This document shows positions 6,722 through 8,840 of a stretch of 8,840 bases of DNA, one piece after another. The translations under genes were made by a program, and so were the position numbers. Every line of letters starts with the position of its first letter. Positions within the stretch are counted from its first letter, which is position 1. The stretch is from Fusobacteriota bacterium (GTDB lineage: Bacteria > Fusobacteriota > Fusobacteriia > JAPLKR01), in contig JAPLKR010000050.1 of NCBI GenBank assembly GCA_026387965.1, positions 1 to 8,840 of the forward strand, in the 5' to 3' direction. Below the pieces are notes generated by a model. That model did no database searches and was not told where the DNA came from. It worked only from the letters and a program-made list of their open reading frames with translations.

Positions 6722-6940
6722 CTATTTTTTTCTGAAAGTTATTCTGCCCCGCGTTAAGTCATACGGAGTTAACTGCACAACCACTTTGTCCCCTGGTAAA
6801 ATTTTTATATAATTTAATCTCATTTTTCCAGAGATATGAGCCAAAATAACATGTTCATTTTCGAGCTTAACTCGAAACATAGCGTTTGGAAGGTTCTCTA
6901 ATACTTCGCCTTCTAATTCAATGATATCCTCTTTTGCCAC
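6722..6940 (-). CDS. infA: translation initiation factor IF-1
   Basis: IF-1 occupies the ribosomal A site during initiation and assists IF-2 and IF-3. The 72-residue product is a single S1-like OB fold: [39 protein letters not shown], then [19 protein letters not shown] and RGRITFRKK, standard length and sequence. The start is GTG at 6940, chosen because AAGGAG lies about 6 nt upstream and the homology begins there; an in-frame ATG at 6982 lies inside the promoter region and is rejected. It is the first gene after the strong promoter at 6971-6999. In most bacteria infA and rpmJ are followed by rpsM, as here, but the secY/adk/map genes that often precede are absent. Confidence 0.97.
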   Translation of the reverse strand: MAKEDIIELEGEVLENLPNAMFRVKLENEHVILAHISGKMRLNYIKILPGDKVVVQLTPYDLTRGRITFRKK

Positions 6941-6970
6941 ACTACACTCCTTCGCAAAATTTATCAATAT

Positions 6971-6999
6971 ATTATAACACATTTTTAACTGACTGTCTA
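6971..6999 (-). promoter_or_regulatory. strong sigma70-type promoter of the infA-rpmJ-alpha operon
   Basis: On the minus strand -35 TAGACA (6994-6999, five of six consensus bases) is 17 nt from a perfect -10 TATAAT (6971-6976). TGT immediately precedes the -10, an extended -10 feature. Transcription should start near 6964, about 24 nt before the infA GTG. It is the best promoter in the window, as expected for ribosomal protein genes. Confidence 0.8.
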
Positions 7000-7032
7000 T
7001 AACTAATTATAAACATTATAATCAAAAGAGCA

Positions 7033-7064
7033 GAAGATGGAGAAATGCATGCCCCTCCACCTTC
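7033..7064 (-). terminator. possible terminator downstream of the hydrolase pseudogene
   Basis: On the minus strand GAAGGTGGAG (7055-7064) pairs with CTCCATCTTC (7033-7042), ten pairs with one G-U, around a 12-nt loop. The following TGCTCTTTTGATT is only weakly T-rich. On the plus strand the G-U becomes an A-C mismatch, which favours the minus direction. It probably ended the now-broken hydrolase transcript before the infA promoter. Confidence 0.5.
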
Positions 7065-7221
7065 TTTAAACTCATTATTATTAGAACTCATTTCACCACA
7101 TATTGTAAGAACCTTACTCAACCTCACAGTTCTACTCTTCCCGCACCCCTTATTTTTTTGAAATTAGTGGCGTCGTAATATCTGTGTTTGGATATTACAG
7201 CTGTGCTATTGGCGCTATTAT

Positions 7222-8172
7222 TTACTGACCATTCTGAATTAAAGTCTTCATGGAGATGGTGATCATATCTTGGCGGTGTGCATAATCTTCAAAATAAAAC
7301 AGATTAGTTGACACATCTTTTACATCAATTTTGTACTATCCGATACAATTTTACCATTATTTATAGCGGCCACAACCCCTAACGGAACGTCTATATTGTT
7401 AAGTATGTGTACAAATTCATTGACTGTAGTTGCCAAACCACTAGCACGATCTGAATGGTGCGCTAGATACGCAGTTTTGATAAATCTTGATGGTGGCGTA
7501 TAATCGCCGGGCAGTCCATATCCACCGCCGCGTTGACCTACTGCAGTAATATCTCTAAGTTTGCTGGTATCCACGCTATTTGGCTCCGTATTGCTTAAAT
7601 TAACATAATTTCCAAGATTGGTCATATACCAATCATAACTTGGCGCATCGGTCATCACTCTCGCTGTTTTTGTAAAAATGATAGTACTAGCGAGACAAGT
7701 ACATTCGGTAACCCGGTCCACAAACAGTATGATCTACACTGTTTTTTCGACTTCTGTCACACTACCATAACTGCTTAATACGGTGTGTGGCTGTTAAATA
7801 ATTTTTTGTATTTGACGTCACCTTTCCATACTGCGTAAATCCTGTCATAAAATGCCCACTGATGCTTATTCTATCAGAATTTTTCCATTAAGCATCGCAT
7901 TATTTTCAAGCCCTGTTCCTAGGTTCATTACAGCGTACTTGCTACAACGGTCGTAGGCTTATTGTTTGCCGTCGGTGTAAGTAACTGGAAAGAACTTTTT
8001 TGTGGATAAAAAAGAAAATTCCAAATCCATATTATAGGACCACTCCATTGTTTTTTCCGCCACCCCGAACCATCTTTTGCCTGAATCTCTAGAGCTGTAC
8101 AAGCAAAAGCAGATTGAATCACTAATCCTTCTGCAAGCACAGGTAATATTTTTTTGTTGAAGTTCTTTTCAT
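7222..8172 (-). pseudogene. decayed choloylglycine hydrolase / penicillin V acylase family gene
   Basis: Family members are Ntn-hydrolases that cleave linear amides such as conjugated bile salts or penicillin V, using an N-terminal cysteine. A full-length copy of about 317 codons can be followed but needs all three frames. ATG 8172 has GGGAAG 6 nt upstream and a broken signal peptide (shift at an A-run, 8149-8155). Then ILPVLAEGLVIQSAFA is followed by CTALEIQAKDG, placing the nucleophile Cys at 8101. Next come TMEW (another frame, 8048), FYPQKSSFQLLTPT (back, T-run 8008-8013), YAVMNLGTGLENN, a stop at 7866-7868, SSYGSVTEVEK, a stop at 7734-7736, TDAPSYDWYMTNLGNYVNLS, GLPGDYTPPSRF, EFVHILNNIDVPLGVV, and a final shift near 7322 into the tail ending KTLIQNGQ. 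The usual TN-x-P asparagine is Asp here. The precise substrate cannot be told. Confidence 0.85.
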
Positions 8173-8268
8173 TTCTTACTTCCCACAAATTTTTAATAAA
8201 AAAATCGTGGCAATAGATACTAAAATTAGTAAATATCACCACAATTCAAACAATTAATATTTGTTTTT

Positions 8269-8840
8269 TTAATTAGATGTACTGCTTCCGCTTGTCATTG
8301 AACTACCGCTTGTGTAGCTTGGAAGTCCTGACTTTCCTTGAAGCATTGCTTGTGTCAGTGCGTTACTTACCATTACTTGTGGTATTTGAACTCCTGATAA
8401 TGCTGATTTTAACTGTGCTTGTGCCGCTTGCAGTTCAAAGTCGGACTTTACTTGAGCTTGAACATTTGAATAAGTTGCTGCTTGGAATCCGTTTTGCTTT
8501 ACTCCTTGAATAATATAAACAAAATTCGCATCTGATGCAATCGTTAACTGATTAACCGGAAGTGTTAAGGCCGCTTGAGCTAATACTGGAATAGCTCCCA
8601 CATTTGGGATCATGGGGCTTTGATTTGAAATTGGTCCAAGCATCGTTTGTGGCCCTTTTGAGAATTTTTTCATAGCATCTGCAAAAGAAATTTTACCAGA
8701 ATTAATATCTTTTTGAATATTTTGAGCTTGAGTCATAGCCGACCCTGAACTATTTTTAACTTGTGGAATGAAAATCGCATTTACAAAACTTTGCGCTGGT
8801 GTATCGTATTTTGCATGATTTGCATTAAAATACGCTTGAA
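8269..8840 (-). CDS. parvulin-like (PpiC/SurA/PrsA-type) peptidyl-prolyl isomerase domain protein, C-terminal part
   Basis: The frame is open through the window edge, so about 190 C-terminal residues are visible; the ATG at 8736 is internal. Such proteins fold exported or outer-membrane proteins in the cell envelope. The visible part fits a parvulin domain: YDTPAQSFVNAIFIPQVK (first strand), a helix AQNIQKDINSGKISFADAMKKFSKGP matching the usual 'G-x-x-FA-x-x-A-x-x-x-S' pattern, VLAQAALTLPVNQLT (the 'A-F-L-x-x-G-x-x-S' segment) and SDANFVYIIQGVKQ (last strand). An alanine/glutamine-rich helix follows, then a Ser/Gly/Thr tail. The His residues normally in the first and last strands (HILV and GYHII) are missing, so isomerase activity is doubtful. 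The N-terminus and any signal peptide are outside the window. Confidence 0.75.
   Translation of the reverse strand, partial: QAYFNANHAKYDTPAQSFVNAIFIPQVKNSSGSAMTQAQNIQKDINSGKISFADAMKKFSKGPQTMLGPISNQSPMIPNVGAIPVLAQAALTLPVNQLTIASDANFVYIIQGVKQNGFQAATYSNVQAQVKSDFELQAAQAQLKSALSGVQIPQVMVSNALTQAMLQGKSGLPSYTSGSSMTSGSSTSN

Noticed and set aside
6941-6982. ATG at 6982 as a longer start of infA
   Set aside because: The extension overlaps the -10 promoter, lacks a ribosome binding site and has no IF-1 homology; GTG 6940 has AAGGAG at good spacing.
7175-7198. Perfect 8-bp inverted repeat GTAATATC / GATATTAC
   Set aside because: There is no T-run on either side, it is mostly A/T, and no gene starts nearby on the correct side. 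Too little to call an operator or terminator.
7124-7285. Open frame of about 53 codons overlapping the hydrolase tail
   Set aside because: The hydrolase tail (LFYFEDYAHRQDM) is read in a different frame here; the alternative frame has no start or family resemblance.
7320-7721. Open frame of 133 codons (GTG start) taken as a stand-alone gene
   Set aside because: It contains only the middle-to-C-terminal motifs of the hydrolase family. The frame continues upstream past a stop into SSYGSVTEVEK, so it is a fragment of the pseudogene.
7928-8242. Open frame of 104 codons starting near the ppiC stop
   Set aside because: It reads through the real ATG/ribosome binding site of the hydrolase in another frame, then carries the signal peptide and CTALEIQ. 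It is the 5' piece of the pseudogene with a shifted start.
1-8840. CRISPR array, tRNA, rRNA, transposase or integrase
   Set aside because: I saw no regularly spaced repeats, no tRNA cloverleaf or rRNA signature, and no mobile-element protein motif on either strand.

Overview
The window looks like a low-GC bacterium most similar to Fusobacteriota. From memory, RpoA, MraY, IF-1 and S13 read closest to fusobacterial proteins, but no search was run. A surprise for that placement is that S4 carries a complete four-cysteine zinc motif. All recognisable genes lie on the minus strand, so transcription runs from high to low coordinates. Genes are tightly spaced, usually with strong AAGGAGG-type ribosome binding sites. 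Several have non-ATG starts: infA, rpsM and murF use GTG, and rpsK uses TTG.

Layout in transcription order. (1) 8840-8269: the C-terminal part of a parvulin-like (PpiC/SurA/PrsA-type) protein that enters from outside the window. (2) 8172-7222: a decayed choloylglycine hydrolase / penicillin V acylase gene. Its signal peptide, nucleophile cysteine and family motifs are still readable, but they are spread over all three frames with several stops. (3) A strong extended -10 promoter at about 6971-6999 starts an alpha-type ribosomal operon: infA, rpmJ, a 178-nt non-coding leader with hairpins, then rpsM, rpsK, rpsD, rpoA and rplQ. It ends at a strong intrinsic terminator (about 3570-3600). (4) 3570-2750: about 0.8 kb with no recognisable gene. 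It holds coding-like fragments, a 14-bp palindrome, and a second intrinsic terminator that overlaps a possible 15-codon ORF. (5) A second clear promoter (2719-2747) drives murF, mraY and murD, the cytoplasmic and early membrane steps of peptidoglycan precursor synthesis; murD runs off the window at position 1.

Together the window joins two core modules, translation/transcription machinery and cell-wall precursor synthesis. They are separated by apparently decaying DNA, and a dead accessory hydrolase lies just before the ribosomal operon. I see no convincing new defence, mobile or biosynthetic system. The points most worth checking are the rpsM leader, the hydrolase pseudogene, the palindromic element and the parvulin domain that appears to have lost its usual histidines.
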